Notes: generated by a model not told the origin, from the letters alone. 33,467 nucleotides of DNA from UA16 sp042095135 (GCA_042095135.1 JBELBV010000027.1:1-33467), one strand, 5' to 3'; shown: positions 22,759 through 32,226, numbered from the stretch's first letter. Numbers and translations: made by a program.

Positions 22759-24042
22759 TCAATGCGGCTGGGTGGCTGACTTAAGGATGTGCACGAATCG
22801 CGCGATGTCCTCAAAGGTATTGTACATCGGCACAGGGGCCATGCGAATGACGTTGGGCTCTCGCCAATCAACCACCACCCCCGAGTCCGTGAGCGTTTGG
22901 AACAGCTCTCGTCCGAATCCATGGGCCACGAGCGACAGCTGGCATCCGCGTCGTGTAGAGTCCGAGGGTGTAATGACTTCCAATTGTACGTTGTTGTGCT
23001 TGGCAACAGCAGCAATGCCTTGTTCCAGGTAGGTGGTTAATCGGAGGCTTTTTTGTCGCAGAGTCTGCATGCCTGCCGAGGTGAACTGATCCAGCGCGAC
23101 GGCGTGGATGGCCATGTTAAAGACGGGGGCATTGGACATTTGCCACGCTTCGGCGGTGCCCATGCTGTCGAACTCGGGTTCCATCAAGAAACGGCGTTCG
23201 GCGTTATGGCCCCACCATCCTTCGAAACGGGGCACGCTGTCATCGGCGACGTGTCGTTCGTGCACGAATGCGCCAGCCACAGCTCCTGGTCCAGAGTTCA
23301 AGTACTTATATGTGCACCAACAAGCAAAGTCCACGTTCCATGCGTGCAAATCGAGGGGGACGTTCCCAACGGCATGCGCGAGGTCGAATCCGCACAGCGC
23401 TCCCGCGGCGTGGGCTGCTGCGGTGATGCGGGGCATTTCGAGCCATTGGCCCGTGAAATACTGCACTCCACCCATCATCACGAGGGCAATCTCGTCGCCA
23501 CGTTCGTTGAGGATGGCCTCGATATCGGCTTCTTCAATGACACTGCCGCCTTTTCGGGGCGCCACTTCAATGATGTCAACTGCTGGATCGCCGCCATGAA
23601 AACGGACTTGGCTCGCGAGGGCATATTGGTCGGAAGGAAAGGCTTTGGCTTCACACAAGATTTTGGTGCGCTTCCCGGCGGGCCGATAGAAACTCACCAA
23701 AAGCAGGTGCAAATTCACCGTCAGTGCGTTCATGGCGACCACTTCATTGGGCTTGGCACCCACCAGTTTGGCGAGACCATTGGCAAATCGTTCGTGGTAG
23801 CTTACCCAGGGGTGTTGAGCCCTGAAATGCCCTTCTACCCCATGCTTGGCCCAATCGTTCAATTCTGCACGCAACACACCTTCTGCGGCTTTGGGCTGGA
23901 GTCCGAGGGAATTGCCTGTCAAGTAAACGGCATCTGCCCCAGCGTGCTGAGGCACATGAAACTCGTCCCGTCGGGCCGGTAAGGCGTCGGTAGCATCCAA
24001 CTGCCGCGCGTGGGCCAAATCATACGGTGCGAAAGTCTCCAT
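22759..24042 (-). CDS. kynU: Kynureninase
   Basis: Kynureninase is a PLP enzyme that cleaves kynurenine to anthranilate and alanine (or 3-hydroxykynurenine to 3-hydroxyanthranilate). The 427-residue length is normal. The start of the fold shows YLTGNSLGLQPKA. The cofactor region has FPSDQYAL and GFDLAHAVGN (Asp220), and the PLP lysine is Lys246 in CWCTYKYLNSGPG. FEGWWGHN and the C-terminal CQLSLVAHG and VVVDWREPNVIRMAPVPMYN are also typical. None of the other kynurenine-pathway genes is in this window. It lies 51 bases after the UbiA-like gene and 36 before ktrA on the same strand. Confidence 0.96.
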   Translation of the reverse strand: METFAPYDLAHARQLDATDALPARRDEFHVPQHAGADAVYLTGNSLGLQPKAAEGVLRAELNDWAKHGVEGHFRAQHPWVSYHERFANGLAKLVGAKPNEVVAMNALTVNLHLLLVSFYRPAGKRTKILCEAKAFPSDQYALASQVRFHGGDPAVDIIEVAPRKGGSVIEEADIEAILNERGDEIALVMMGGVQYFTGQWLEMPRITAAAHAAGALCGFDLAHAVGNVPLDLHAWNVDFACWCTYKYLNSGPGAVAGAFVHERHVADDSVPRFEGWWGHNAERRFLMEPEFDSMGTAEAWQMSNAPVFNMAIHAVALDQFTSAGMQTLRQKSLRLTTYLEQGIAAVAKHNNVQLEVITPSDSTRRGCQLSLVAHGFGRELFQTLTDSGVVVDWREPNVIRMAPVPMYNTFEDIARFVHILKSATQPH

Positions 24043-24093
24043 TTGCGTTTGTGTCGAAGAACAAATTTCGCAGGAAACGGCTCCCGAGCAGCG

Positions 24094-24945
24094 TCAAGCG
24101 AGCAAAAAAGCCAACACTCCTTGGAGGATGAGACAGCCATCGAGCCACAGGCTAAAGACCCATTCCTTGCTAACGGTGGGTGCGAGGACAATGCCAATCA
24201 ACGCTAGGGCACCCGTTGCCGTGCGCGCTATGGAATGGTCCAAGCCATAAAAGGAGCCCATGCTGATCAACACCAACCCGACGGCCAAAGCAGTGGTGAA
24301 CCGAGTGCTGGTCTGTTGCGGAACCGTGCGCATTTCGGCAGGGTCAATGAACACATCGCGCGCGTCGAATGGCAAGGTGATTCCCGCCACAAAGAGCGTT
24401 TGTGCGCCAATGGACCCCCATGTTGTCCATCCATTGAGCGCCGATACCGAAGAAAGGAATTGCAAGGGGAGCCAGCCGGTCACCAATCCCCACGCGAGGG
24501 CTATAACCGGCCATTTCAGGCGTGGAATGTCTCGCCAGCCGCGACCACCGGTGAACGGATTGGAGGCGTAACCTAAAGTGAGGATCGCCATTCCGCCGAG
24601 CACCATGGGATTGCCCAATACCACGTCAGCAATTCCCTCCCATTCAGAGGCATAGCGGAGGGCCCAGCCGACGGCAAGCGCGCCCCAGCCGATGGCTATT
24701 CTGTTCCCATGCCGTTCCAAGAAAGTCCGCCGATCGCGAGGAATCCCGGCTGGATTTTTGAGCAACTTGACGCGACGTTGCAAGGTGTAGATGCAACCGG
24801 TGGCGATGCCAATTCCCGTCACACCGGCCCACATGAAACTGTCCCAATTCCCAATGGCATGGCCATGGGTCAGCACAGTTGCGACCGCTGCGCCGACGGC
24901 CCCAAGAGCAATCCAGATGTGCGTGAAAGCCACCAACTTGACCAT
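24094..24945 (-). CDS. UbiA-superfamily-like integral membrane protein
   Basis: This 283-residue protein has about eight or nine hydrophobic helices (IWIALGAVGAAVATVL, PVIALAWGLVTGWLPLQFL, TGALALIGIVLAPTVS and others). The motif LPFDARDVFIDPAEMRTVPQ (191-210) matches the second Asp-rich motif of UbiA prenyltransferases and also a set of uncharacterised Bacteroidota proteins (recalled as LPFDIRDLNYD...KTIPQ). The first NDxxD-type motif is not evident; the equivalent region reads YTLQRRVKLL. Prenyltransferase activity is therefore doubtful. An ATG at 25044 would add 33 hydrophilic residues. The ATG at 24945 is preferred because the first helix starts directly there and GACCTTTG lies 4 bases before it. 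The gene heads the minus-strand group with kynU and ktrA and is divergent from gcvP. Confidence 0.72.
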   Translation of the reverse strand: MVKLVAFTHIWIALGAVGAAVATVLTHGHAIGNWDSFMWAGVTGIGIATGCIYTLQRRVKLLKNPAGIPRDRRTFLERHGNRIAIGWGALAVGWALRYASEWEGIADVVLGNPMVLGGMAILTLGYASNPFTGGRGWRDIPRLKWPVIALAWGLVTGWLPLQFLSSVSALNGWTTWGSIGAQTLFVAGITLPFDARDVFIDPAEMRTVPQQTSTRFTTALAVGLVLISMGSFYGLDHSIARTATGALALIGIVLAPTVSKEWVFSLWLDGCLILQGVLAFLLA

Positions 24946-25061
24946 GGCACAAAGGTCGTGGTTCTGGTGAATTATGGGGCAGAAAAAGTGACCTTGCGCC
25001 CCTCGCGGACTCGTTTGGGTTCTTGGTGAAAAACTTTCGCTCATGTGGGCGAATCCGGGTT

Positions 25062-25069
25062 TAAATTTG
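25062..25069 (+). promoter_or_regulatory. Candidate -7 element (TAAATTTG) of gcvP
   Basis: TAAATTTG is a perfect TAnnTTTG match, 42 bases before the gcvP ATG at 25112. A TTTCG at 25035-25039 could be a poor -33 element with a rather long spacer. The short leader leaves no room for a glycine riboswitch. Confidence 0.55.
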
Positions 25070-25111
25070 CCGCTTTAATCGTCGCCTTAACCGCCGCTAA
25101 ACCCGTCGCTT

Positions 25112-27988
25112 ATGCACGCCGCCAAATTCACCTCTCGTCACATTGGTCCCCGCGCGGAGGACCAGCAGACGATGCTCCGAACCATTGGAGTCGCTTCCAT
25201 CGAAGACCTGGTTGCCAAGACCGTTCCGGGAAAAATCCGCCAACGAGAGCGCATGTCCTTGACTCCGGCCTTGTCGGAAAGTCAATACCTCGAGCACATC
25301 GACGGCATTGCCGGCAAAAACACCGTGTTTAAGAATTACATCGGCATGGGGTACTACCCGACCGAAGTTCCAAGTGTCATCCGCCGCAACGTGCTGGAAA
25401 ATCCCGGGTGGTATACGGCATACACGCCGTATCAAGCAGAGATCGCTCAAGGGCGATTGGAAGCGCTGCTGAATTTCCAGACGATGGTGTGCGATTTGAC
25501 GGGGATGGAATTGGCCAACGCGTCGTTGTTGGATGAAGCGACGGCTGTGGCCGAGGCGATGGCCATGGCATTCGCGGCACGTCCGCGCGCAGTGGCCAAA
25601 TCAGGCGCCAACCGATTCTTGGTGGATGAAGCGATTTACCCTCAGACGTTGGCTTTGCTCAAAACACGCGCCAAGTACCTGGGAGTAGAATTGGAAGTGG
25701 TACCACGCACTGGGATGGTGTTGGACGCGATGCCGGATGTGTTCGGCGTTTTATTTCAATATCCCGACGGAGAAGGCGTGGTTTCCGATTTGACGGCAGT
25801 GATTGAACAGGCCAAGGCGCACGACGTACAGGTCGTGGTGGCTGCTGATTTGATGGCACTTGCGCTGCTGAAAAACCCCGGCACGATGGGAGCGGATGTG
25901 GTGGTCGGTACGACGCAGCGCTTCGGGGTACCCATGGGCTATGGCGGACCGCACGCGGCATTTTTTGCTGCCAAAGAATCCTACAAGCGTCATTTCCCTG
26001 GCCGCATCATCGGCGTATCGAAGGATCGCTTGGGTGAGCCGGCGTTGCGCATGGCGCTGCAGACGCGCGAGCAGCACATCCGCCGTGACAAAGCGACCTC
26101 AAACATTTGCACGGCGCAATCGTTGTTAGCGGTCATGGCCTCGATGTACGCCGTATACCACGGTCCTGAGGGATTGCGTGAGATTGCAGAAGGCATCCAC
26201 GGTGCCGCACGAAGCCTGGATGCAGCACTTCGCGCTTCTGGCAACTTCGACCAGGTCAACCCCTGTTACTTCGACACTTTAAAGATTCGTGTCAACGGTG
26301 GCACCAACGAAATGAAAGCGTTGCGTGCGCGGGCCGAGGCCATGAAAATCAATTTGCGCTACTTCGAAGACGGCATGCACGTTGGCGTAGCGTTAAACGA
26401 ACGGGTATCGGACAATGAACTGACTGATCTCTGTACGGTATTCGGCGTGAGCCCCGTCTCCGGCGTCTCAACAGACCGAGCATTCTTGGGCGACCTCTGG
26501 CGCGATGTTGACTACTTGCACCACCCCGTGTTCAACCGCTACCGATCGGAGACGGAGATGATGCGTTACATCAAGCACCTCGAGAACCGTGATCTGTCGT
26601 TGGTGCACAGCATGATTCCGCTGGGATCATGCACCATGAAACTGAATGCTGCGACGGAGTTGATTCCAATCACGTGGGCTCCGTTTGCAGAGCTGCACCC
26701 ATTCTGCCCACCGGAACAAGCCGCTGGTACGCGGGCGATGCTCGAAGAATTGGAAAAGGACCTGGCGACGATTACCGGTTTCGCGGGCGTTTCCCTGCAA
26801 CCGAATTCAGGTGCACAAGGCGAGTTTGCCGGGTTGATGGTCATTCGCGCTTACCACTCAGCGCGCGGCGAAAGCCACCGCGACGTGTGCCTCATCCCGT
26901 CTTCAGCGCACGGCACCAACCCCGCTTCTGCGGTCATGGCCGGCATGAAGGTCGTTGTCGTTGGTTGTGACGACCAGGGAAACATTGACATGGATGATCT
27001 CCGCGGCAAGGCGGAAGCACATTCCGATCATTTGGGAGCGTTGATGATCACGTACCCCTCTACCCACGGGGTGTTTGAGGAGGCGGTACTGGACATCACC
27101 CAGTTCATTCACGCCCACGGGGGGCAAGTGTACATGGACGGTGCCAACATGAACGCTCAAGTGGGATTGACCAGCCCGGGCCTCATCGGCGCCGACGTGT
27201 GTCACCTCAACTTACACAAGACATTTGCGATACCGCACGGAGGTGGAGGTCCCGGCGTGGGCCCCATCGGCGTAGCGGAACACTTGGTGCCGTTCCTGCC
27301 GGGCCATCCGGTCATTCCGACCGGCGGCGAACAGCAGATCGATGCCATCAGCGGCGCGCCGTTTGGCAGCGCGTTGATTTGTCAGATTCCATACGCCTAC
27401 ATCAAAATGTTAGGTGAAGAAGGCCTCCGCCGTTCAACAGAAGTGGCCATCCTCAATGCCAATTACCTCAAAGTACAGTTGGAGAATGATTATAGCATTC
27501 TGTACACAGGCGAACAGGGAACAGTGGCCCATGAAATGATTTTGGACTGCCGATCCTTTAAGGCTTCCGCTGGGGTGGAGGTGATGGACATTGCGAAGCG
27601 CCTCATCGACTACGGATTCCACGCGCCGACGGTTTCTTGGCCTGTTGCAGGGACGTTGATGGTGGAGCCGACAGAGTCGGAGTCACTCGAGGAATTGGAC
27701 CGGTTTGTCCATGCCATGGTAGCGATCCGTAATGAGATTCGAGCCATTGAAAACGGCGACGTGGACCGCGAAGACAACGTGGTAAAGATGGCGCCGCACA
27801 CCGCGCGGGAAGTGGCCTCATCGACGTGGGAACACCCGTACACCCGGGAGGCTGCAGCTTACCCTTCTCCGGAGATGGAAACACGGAAATTCTGGAGTCC
27901 GGTGGCGCGCGTGGACAATGCCTACGGCGATCGAAACCTTGTGTGTAGCTGCCCGCCACTCTCGGCCTTTGAAGAACTGCTGGGATGA
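25112..27988 (+). CDS. gcvP: Glycine dehydrogenase (decarboxylating), single-chain P protein of the glycine cleavage system
   Basis: GcvP decarboxylates glycine with PLP and passes the aminomethyl group to the lipoyl arm of GcvH. The 958-residue form is the single-chain type with both halves fused. The N-terminal half begins FTSRHIGPRAEDQQTML and has NYIGMGYYPTEVPSVIRRN and TPYQAEIAQGRLEALLNFQT. The C-terminal half carries SMIPLGSCTMKLNA, SAHGTNPASA, DGANMNAQVG and the PLP lysine Lys703 in NLHKTFAIPHGGGGPG. GcvT and GcvH are not in this window. The gene stands alone, with its own likely promoter at 25062-25069. No terminator was found after its stop, only a promoter for the next gene. Confidence 0.98.
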   Translation: MHAAKFTSRHIGPRAEDQQTMLRTIGVASIEDLVAKTVPGKIRQRERMSLTPALSESQYLEHIDGIAGKNTVFKNYIGMGYYPTEVPSVIRRNVLENPGWYTAYTPYQAEIAQGRLEALLNFQTMVCDLTGMELANASLLDEATAVAEAMAMAFAARPRAVAKSGANRFLVDEAIYPQTLALLKTRAKYLGVELEVVPRTGMVLDAMPDVFGVLFQYPDGEGVVSDLTAVIEQAKAHDVQVVVAADLMALALLKNPGTMGADVVVGTTQRFGVPMGYGGPHAAFFAAKESYKRHFPGRIIGVSKDRLGEPALRMALQTREQHIRRDKATSNICTAQSLLAVMASMYAVYHGPEGLREIAEGIHGAARSLDAALRASGNFDQVNPCYFDTLKIRVNGGTNEMKALRARAEAMKINLRYFEDGMHVGVALNERVSDNELTDLCTVFGVSPVSGVSTDRAFLGDLWRDVDYLHHPVFNRYRSETEMMRYIKHLENRDLSLVHSMIPLGSCTMKLNAATELIPITWAPFAELHPFCPPEQAAGTRAMLEELEKDLATITGFAGVSLQPNSGAQGEFAGLMVIRAYHSARGESHRDVCLIPSSAHGTNPASAVMAGMKVVVVGCDDQGNIDMDDLRGKAEAHSDHLGALMITYPSTHGVFEEAVLDITQFIHAHGGQVYMDGANMNAQVGLTSPGLIGADVCHLNLHKTFAIPHGGGGPGVGPIGVAEHLVPFLPGHPVIPTGGEQQIDAISGAPFGSALICQIPYAYIKMLGEEGLRRSTEVAILNANYLKVQLENDYSILYTGEQGTVAHEMILDCRSFKASAGVEVMDIAKRLIDYGFHAPTVSWPVAGTLMVEPTESESLEELDRFVHAMVAIRNEIRAIENGDVDREDNVVKMAPHTAREVASSTWEHPYTREAAAYPSPEMETRKFWSPVARVDNAYGDRNLVCSCPPLSAFEELLG

Positions 27989-27990
27989 CG

Positions 27991-28022
27991 TTTCGTGCAT
28001 CGCACGCGGTCACCTATATTTG
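27991..28022 (+). promoter_or_regulatory. Bacteroidota-type promoter of the first T9SS type A gene
   Basis: TATATTTG (28015-28022) matches TAnnTTTG exactly. A TTTCG (27991-27995) precedes it by 19 bases as an imperfect -33 element. It lies 29 bases before the ATG at 28052, directly after the gcvP stop. Confidence 0.65.
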
Positions 28023-28051
28023 CGAGAAACCTAAACCCAAACTGCTTGAGA

Positions 28052-30034
28052 ATGAAGCACTTTTACACTGCAGCACTTGCTGTACTTCTTTCCACAGCTG
28101 TGACAGCGCAGGGCGTATTGCCTTACGCTGCAAGTAAAACAGCTCAATCCCGTCGCGTAAAGGCGGAAAACACTACGTCCGTTCAAGTTGACCGTGACGC
28201 GATTTGGTCTCACGATTGCAACATCGACAGCTGCGACACGTGGACGTTCGGCAACGGTTCAGACATCGCTGGGTCTCCGTGGGAGGGCATCGATTTGGAC
28301 TTCGAATGTTCTACGGACGGACCTGCAGGTCCATACAACCAATGGGCAGGCGGGACAGGTGATTTCTCAGCGGCAAGCGCTATGAACTCGACCACGAGCG
28401 ACAACGGTTTGTTGATCGTCGATTCTGATTTGTTCGGAGCAGATGCAAACTACAGCGCAGCCTGGATCGAGAACAGCTGGGTACAAACGGCTGACCCCAT
28501 CGATTGCAGTTCATTGGAATTCGTGAGCATTTCGCTGGAAACGCGCTACCGCTGCTGGGACAACGGCTCTTCGGACGACAGTGAGAAGTGCTTGATTGAA
28601 ATTTCCCGTGACGGCGTTAACTGGCCAGACATCGAAACATTTGCAGAAATCGACGGAACCGTTGACTACGGCGACGGTGAATTGATTGCGAGCCGTTGGG
28701 AAGTGTTCCCAGGTTACGAGACCGGTTCAGAGTCAGACAACCCATCTTTGGTGGAGTTTGACATCACTTCAGCTGCAGGCAGCCAAGAGCAAATCTGGGT
28801 GCGTTTCCGTTGGTCAGGCACCTGGGGCTACAGCTGGGAGATTGATGACATCCAGATCTACGAGACCCCGGCCAACGACATCCGCATCGATAACTACTTG
28901 AGCTACACAGATTACCTGACCACAGGCATCTGGGAAGCGGGTGTTTTCGCGGAAGGTCAGTTGGCGTCATTGGATGCGGCTGCGAAAGTGTACAACGTCG
29001 GCTACTTGGATCAAGAAGAAACATCCATGACCTTGACCGTTAACGGCACCGAGGCAGGCATGTCTGATCCCATTACATTAGGCTACCAAGCGCAAGACAC
29101 CCTCCGTGTTTCTTACGACATGGGCGCAGTTGGTTCGTACGACTTGACCTACGACGTGGCTGCCATGAACGAAGATGAAAATCCGGCGAACAACAGTGCG
29201 GCCCAATCCTTCGAGGTTAGCTCTTTGCACTACGGTCGAGACAACGGCACCATGAGCGGCGTATTCCCCGGTGACGGGACAGACGATTTCATCGCATTGA
29301 ATCCGTACGACATCTTTGAAGACGTGACCATTTACGCGATCGATGTCGCTGTTGCGGCCGGTTCTGAAAACGGCACACCCGTTGTGGCTCACTTGTTCGA
29401 CGGATTTGATGACAACTACCTTGTTGAGCAGTATGGCGGTTTGATTGCCAGCACGGCTGAATTGGATTTGGCTGCGGACTTCTCAAACGATGGGTCAGAA
29501 GAGCCTGGCGACATCGTATGGTACACGTTGGTTTTGGAAGATCCATACACTGCCCCAGGTGGAACGGTACTCGCAGCAGGCTTTGAGCACTACGGCGGTT
29601 CAAGCGTTCAGATTTGGGAATCGCAGTTTGCTTACGACAACACGTGCTTTGTGTATGGTCCGTTCGGAAGCGGCAGCGCCTACGACTGGTACTACACCAA
29701 CGAAACTCCAATGGTCCGTTTGAACCTCGATCCGAACGCTACCAATACGGTATCGGTTGAAGAGGTCAACACCGAAGCATTCCAATTGTACCCATTGGCT
29801 CCAAACCCCGCCGCTGAGACCACCCGCTTGCAGTACCGCTTGGACCAGCCTGCTGACGTGACGGTTGAAGTCTACGACATGACCGGCAAGCTCGTTCAGC
29901 AGTTGAACCGCGGCACGCTGGGTAGAGGCTACCACAGCATCACGTTGGACGTAAGTGCATTCGACGCAGGCGTCTACACCATGACGTTGAACGTCAACGG
30001 CGCACGTGCGACAGAGCGTTTGCTCGTCGACTAA
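28052..30034 (+). CDS. Secreted multidomain protein with T9SS type A C-terminal sorting domain (paralogue 1)
   Basis: This 660-residue protein has a signal peptide (MKHFYTAALAVLLSTAVTAQ). Residues ~55-270 form a beta-sandwich, MAM/jelly-roll-like domain (MNSTTSDNGLLIVDSDLFG; SWEIDDIQIY at its end). Residues ~275-390 form a CARDB-like Ig domain (ANDIRIDNYLSY..., NEDENPANNSAAQSFEV). A second beta-domain (~400-560, IYAIDVAVAAGSENGTPV) follows. The last ~80 residues are a type A sorting domain (FQLYPLAPNPAAETTRLQY, VYDMTGKLV, GVYTMTLNVNG). The start at 28052 is chosen because the signal peptide begins there; the upstream in-frame codons from 27995 overlap the promoter. The next gene has the same domain order. 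It is probably a surface adhesin or carbohydrate/peptide-binding protein; the ligand is unknown. Confidence 0.88.
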   Translation: MKHFYTAALAVLLSTAVTAQGVLPYAASKTAQSRRVKAENTTSVQVDRDAIWSHDCNIDSCDTWTFGNGSDIAGSPWEGIDLDFECSTDGPAGPYNQWAGGTGDFSAASAMNSTTSDNGLLIVDSDLFGADANYSAAWIENSWVQTADPIDCSSLEFVSISLETRYRCWDNGSSDDSEKCLIEISRDGVNWPDIETFAEIDGTVDYGDGELIASRWEVFPGYETGSESDNPSLVEFDITSAAGSQEQIWVRFRWSGTWGYSWEIDDIQIYETPANDIRIDNYLSYTDYLTTGIWEAGVFAEGQLASLDAAAKVYNVGYLDQEETSMTLTVNGTEAGMSDPITLGYQAQDTLRVSYDMGAVGSYDLTYDVAAMNEDENPANNSAAQSFEVSSLHYGRDNGTMSGVFPGDGTDDFIALNPYDIFEDVTIYAIDVAVAAGSENGTPVVAHLFDGFDDNYLVEQYGGLIASTAELDLAADFSNDGSEEPGDIVWYTLVLEDPYTAPGGTVLAAGFEHYGGSSVQIWESQFAYDNTCFVYGPFGSGSAYDWYYTNETPMVRLNLDPNATNTVSVEEVNTEAFQLYPLAPNPAAETTRLQYRLDQPADVTVEVYDMTGKLVQQLNRGTLGRGYHSITLDVSAFDAGVYTMTLNVNGARATERLLVD

Positions 30035-30045
30035 TTGAGGCATAC

Positions 30046-30061
30046 ACAGGCGAAGGCCTGT
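30046..30061 (+). other. Small hairpin in the 3' region of the first T9SS type A gene
   Basis: ACAGGC and GCCTGT form a 6-bp perfect stem around a GAAG loop, 12 bases after the stop. It directly precedes the terminator hairpin and may protect the transcript end. Confidence 0.55.
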
Positions 30062-30065
30062 CAAA

Positions 30066-30100
30066 GAAGAGGGGAGTCCCAGCCGGGGTTCCCCTCTTTT
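30066..30100 (+). terminator. Rho-independent terminator after the first T9SS type A gene
   Basis: An AAGAGGGGA / TCCCCTCTT stem (30067-30075 with 30090-30098) encloses a smaller CCC...GGG hairpin. It ends in a short T tract (30096-30100). Confidence 0.85.
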
Positions 30101-30167
30101 CATTTAAACCGTGGGATTTCAATTCGAATGCAGTAATTTCAGGCGTTGAAAATCTGATTCACACAAC

Positions 30168-32201
30168 ATGAAGAACTTTACTTTGCTTTTGGTTGCGTTC
30201 TTGGGGCTCTCGTTGGCTTCACAGGCGCAGCGCATTACGGATGTATATACATTCGCACAGACCCCCCAAGACCTGTCAGCTGCAGAAGCTGAAGCCATGC
30301 GTGGCACCGGCGAATCTTCGTTGGAAGTAGCTCAGCGAGGCGGTGGAACGATCTTGTTCTACGAAGATTTCGCCAACGGCTTCGAAGGCAACAACGGCAT
30401 CGGTGCCTGGACTGCAGAGGACACCGGAGAAGGCATGATTTGGCAAGCGGTAGACGAAGCCGGTAACGGTTACTACGCGGATGGATCGGCTTCTGGGGTT
30501 CAACCTCCGGCAGGCGAATTCTCGACCAACATCGGCACCATCAACTCCACCACAGCCGACAACGGCTGGATGGTGTTTGACTGCGATTACTTCAACACCC
30601 CCATTTCTGAAGGGTATGAAAACACCGAAGGTTGGATCACTTCCCCAACATTGGACTTGACCAATTCGGGTTCTGTCGTCATCACGTGGGAGCAGTACTT
30701 CCGTTACTGTTGCTACCCGTACGCCCCAATCTACTTGGAAGTTTCCAATGACGGAGGCGCGACGTGGACCACGTTCGATGCACACGGTACGTTCATAGAG
30801 TCGGCCAACTCTGCGTCGGCGAACGTATTGACTACATCAGTAGACATTTCGTGCGTAGCGGCCTACAGCGCAGACGTACAGGTTCGCTTCTCCTACTTGC
30901 AGGCGCCTGAAACGGGCGACGCGTACAGCCACTACTACTGGGGCATCGACGACGTGACCATCTCTGAGAACCCCGTTGCGAACGATTTGTCAACGGTTCA
31001 GCTCACCAACGGTGACGTTTGGAACGTATTCGAGTACCGTGTGACGCCACTCGAGCAGGCCATCCCTGAAGCAGATGGTGGTTTGTTGGCGGGCGTATTG
31101 TACCGCAACAGTGGAAACGCTGACCAAGACGAGACCACGGTTACTGTGGAAGTCCTTGACGAAGGCGGTAACGTACTCAGCACAACCGTCGAAGAACTCG
31201 GAACCGTAAACAGCTTCGCCAACGCGGTGAACTGCCCAGCGAACTCACAGGATACTGTGTACGTGGCGACTGGTTGGACCCCAACTGAGACGGGCAACTA
31301 CGTGCTTCAGGCGACCATCGCTTCGGCCAACGAAGATGAGAACCCCGACGACAACGTAATCAGCAAGGTCATCGTTTACACGGATGACGAGTACGGCCAT
31401 GATGACGAAGGTGACTTGAATGTGGAATTCAGACCTATGGACTCGGATATCGCTGGTCTCTTTGACCCAGCCGGCTACGGCAACTACTTCCACATGCACA
31501 ATGCAGGGTCCATGGCCTACGGTGTAACCGTACGCTTTGGCCCAAACTGTGGTGGCGGTGACTTGGAATTTGAAACCCGCTTGTACACCTACGACGGAGC
31601 AGTAGGCTTGACAGATTCACCGTTTGAGACCACATACTGGGCATACGATGATGCTTGGACTCCGGGCAGTGCGGAGACCAGTGAATACGTATACCTCCCG
31701 TTCGAAGATCCAATTGAACTGACCAATGAGGATTTCTACTTCGCGGGAATCATCAATGAATTTGAAAGTGAAGCGGAATTGACCGTTTTGGGCAATGCCA
31801 ACTCGGACACTGATAACTCGACTGGAGATTACGGCTTGACCGGCGCAGGCGACTTCGTATGGTTTACATCGCAAACAGCGACCCCAGCGATTCGTTTGAT
31901 CTTGTCTGAGCGTGTGGGCATCGACGAGATTGCCAACTACAACGGCATTGATTTGCACCAAAACGTTCCCAACCCAGCGAACGGCACCACCATGGTCCGC
32001 TTCGAGATGTTGCAATCCCGCAATGTGACAGTGGAGATGCGTGACCTTCAAGGCCGCCTCATCCAATCTGTACAGCGTGGCCAGCTGCCTGCCGGCACGC
32101 ACCAAGTGGAATTGAACGTGTCGGACTTGCAGAGCGGTATTTACACGTACACGCTTGTTGCAGACGGTATGCGCTTGACCAAGAAGATGATGGTCAAGTA
32201 A
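30168..32201 (+). CDS. Secreted multidomain protein with T9SS type A C-terminal sorting domain (paralogue 2)
   Basis: This 677-residue protein has a signal peptide (MKNFTLLLVAFLGLSLASQA). A beta-sandwich domain (~62-265) follows, with STTADNGWMVFDCDYFN and HYYWGIDDVTIS closely matching the neighbouring paralogue. It also has a CARDB-like Ig domain (~270-405, NEDENPDDNVISKVIVY), a further beta-domain (~415-580) and a type A sorting domain (LHQNVPNPANGTTMVRFEM, MRDLQGRLIQSV, SGIYTYTLVADG, ending KKMMVK). A cysteine pair at 181-182 (YCCYPY) is unusual. The gene follows the first paralogue by 133 bases, has its own terminators on both sides, and is therefore likely a separate transcript. Tandem duplication followed by divergence is inferred. 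The ligand is unknown. Confidence 0.9.
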   Translation: MKNFTLLLVAFLGLSLASQAQRITDVYTFAQTPQDLSAAEAEAMRGTGESSLEVAQRGGGTILFYEDFANGFEGNNGIGAWTAEDTGEGMIWQAVDEAGNGYYADGSASGVQPPAGEFSTNIGTINSTTADNGWMVFDCDYFNTPISEGYENTEGWITSPTLDLTNSGSVVITWEQYFRYCCYPYAPIYLEVSNDGGATWTTFDAHGTFIESANSASANVLTTSVDISCVAAYSADVQVRFSYLQAPETGDAYSHYYWGIDDVTISENPVANDLSTVQLTNGDVWNVFEYRVTPLEQAIPEADGGLLAGVLYRNSGNADQDETTVTVEVLDEGGNVLSTTVEELGTVNSFANAVNCPANSQDTVYVATGWTPTETGNYVLQATIASANEDENPDDNVISKVIVYTDDEYGHDDEGDLNVEFRPMDSDIAGLFDPAGYGNYFHMHNAGSMAYGVTVRFGPNCGGGDLEFETRLYTYDGAVGLTDSPFETTYWAYDDAWTPGSAETSEYVYLPFEDPIELTNEDFYFAGIINEFESEAELTVLGNANSDTDNSTGDYGLTGAGDFVWFTSQTATPAIRLILSERVGIDEIANYNGIDLHQNVPNPANGTTMVRFEMLQSRNVTVEMRDLQGRLIQSVQRGQLPAGTHQVELNVSDLQSGIYTYTLVADGMRLTKKMMVK

Positions 32202-32226
32202 TAGAGCAGACTTTCAACCTTTGAGG

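Noticed and set aside
25045..25111. Glycine riboswitch upstream of gcvP
   Set aside because: The leader is only about 40 bases after the likely promoter, too short for a glycine aptamer, and no tandem aptamer pattern is visible.
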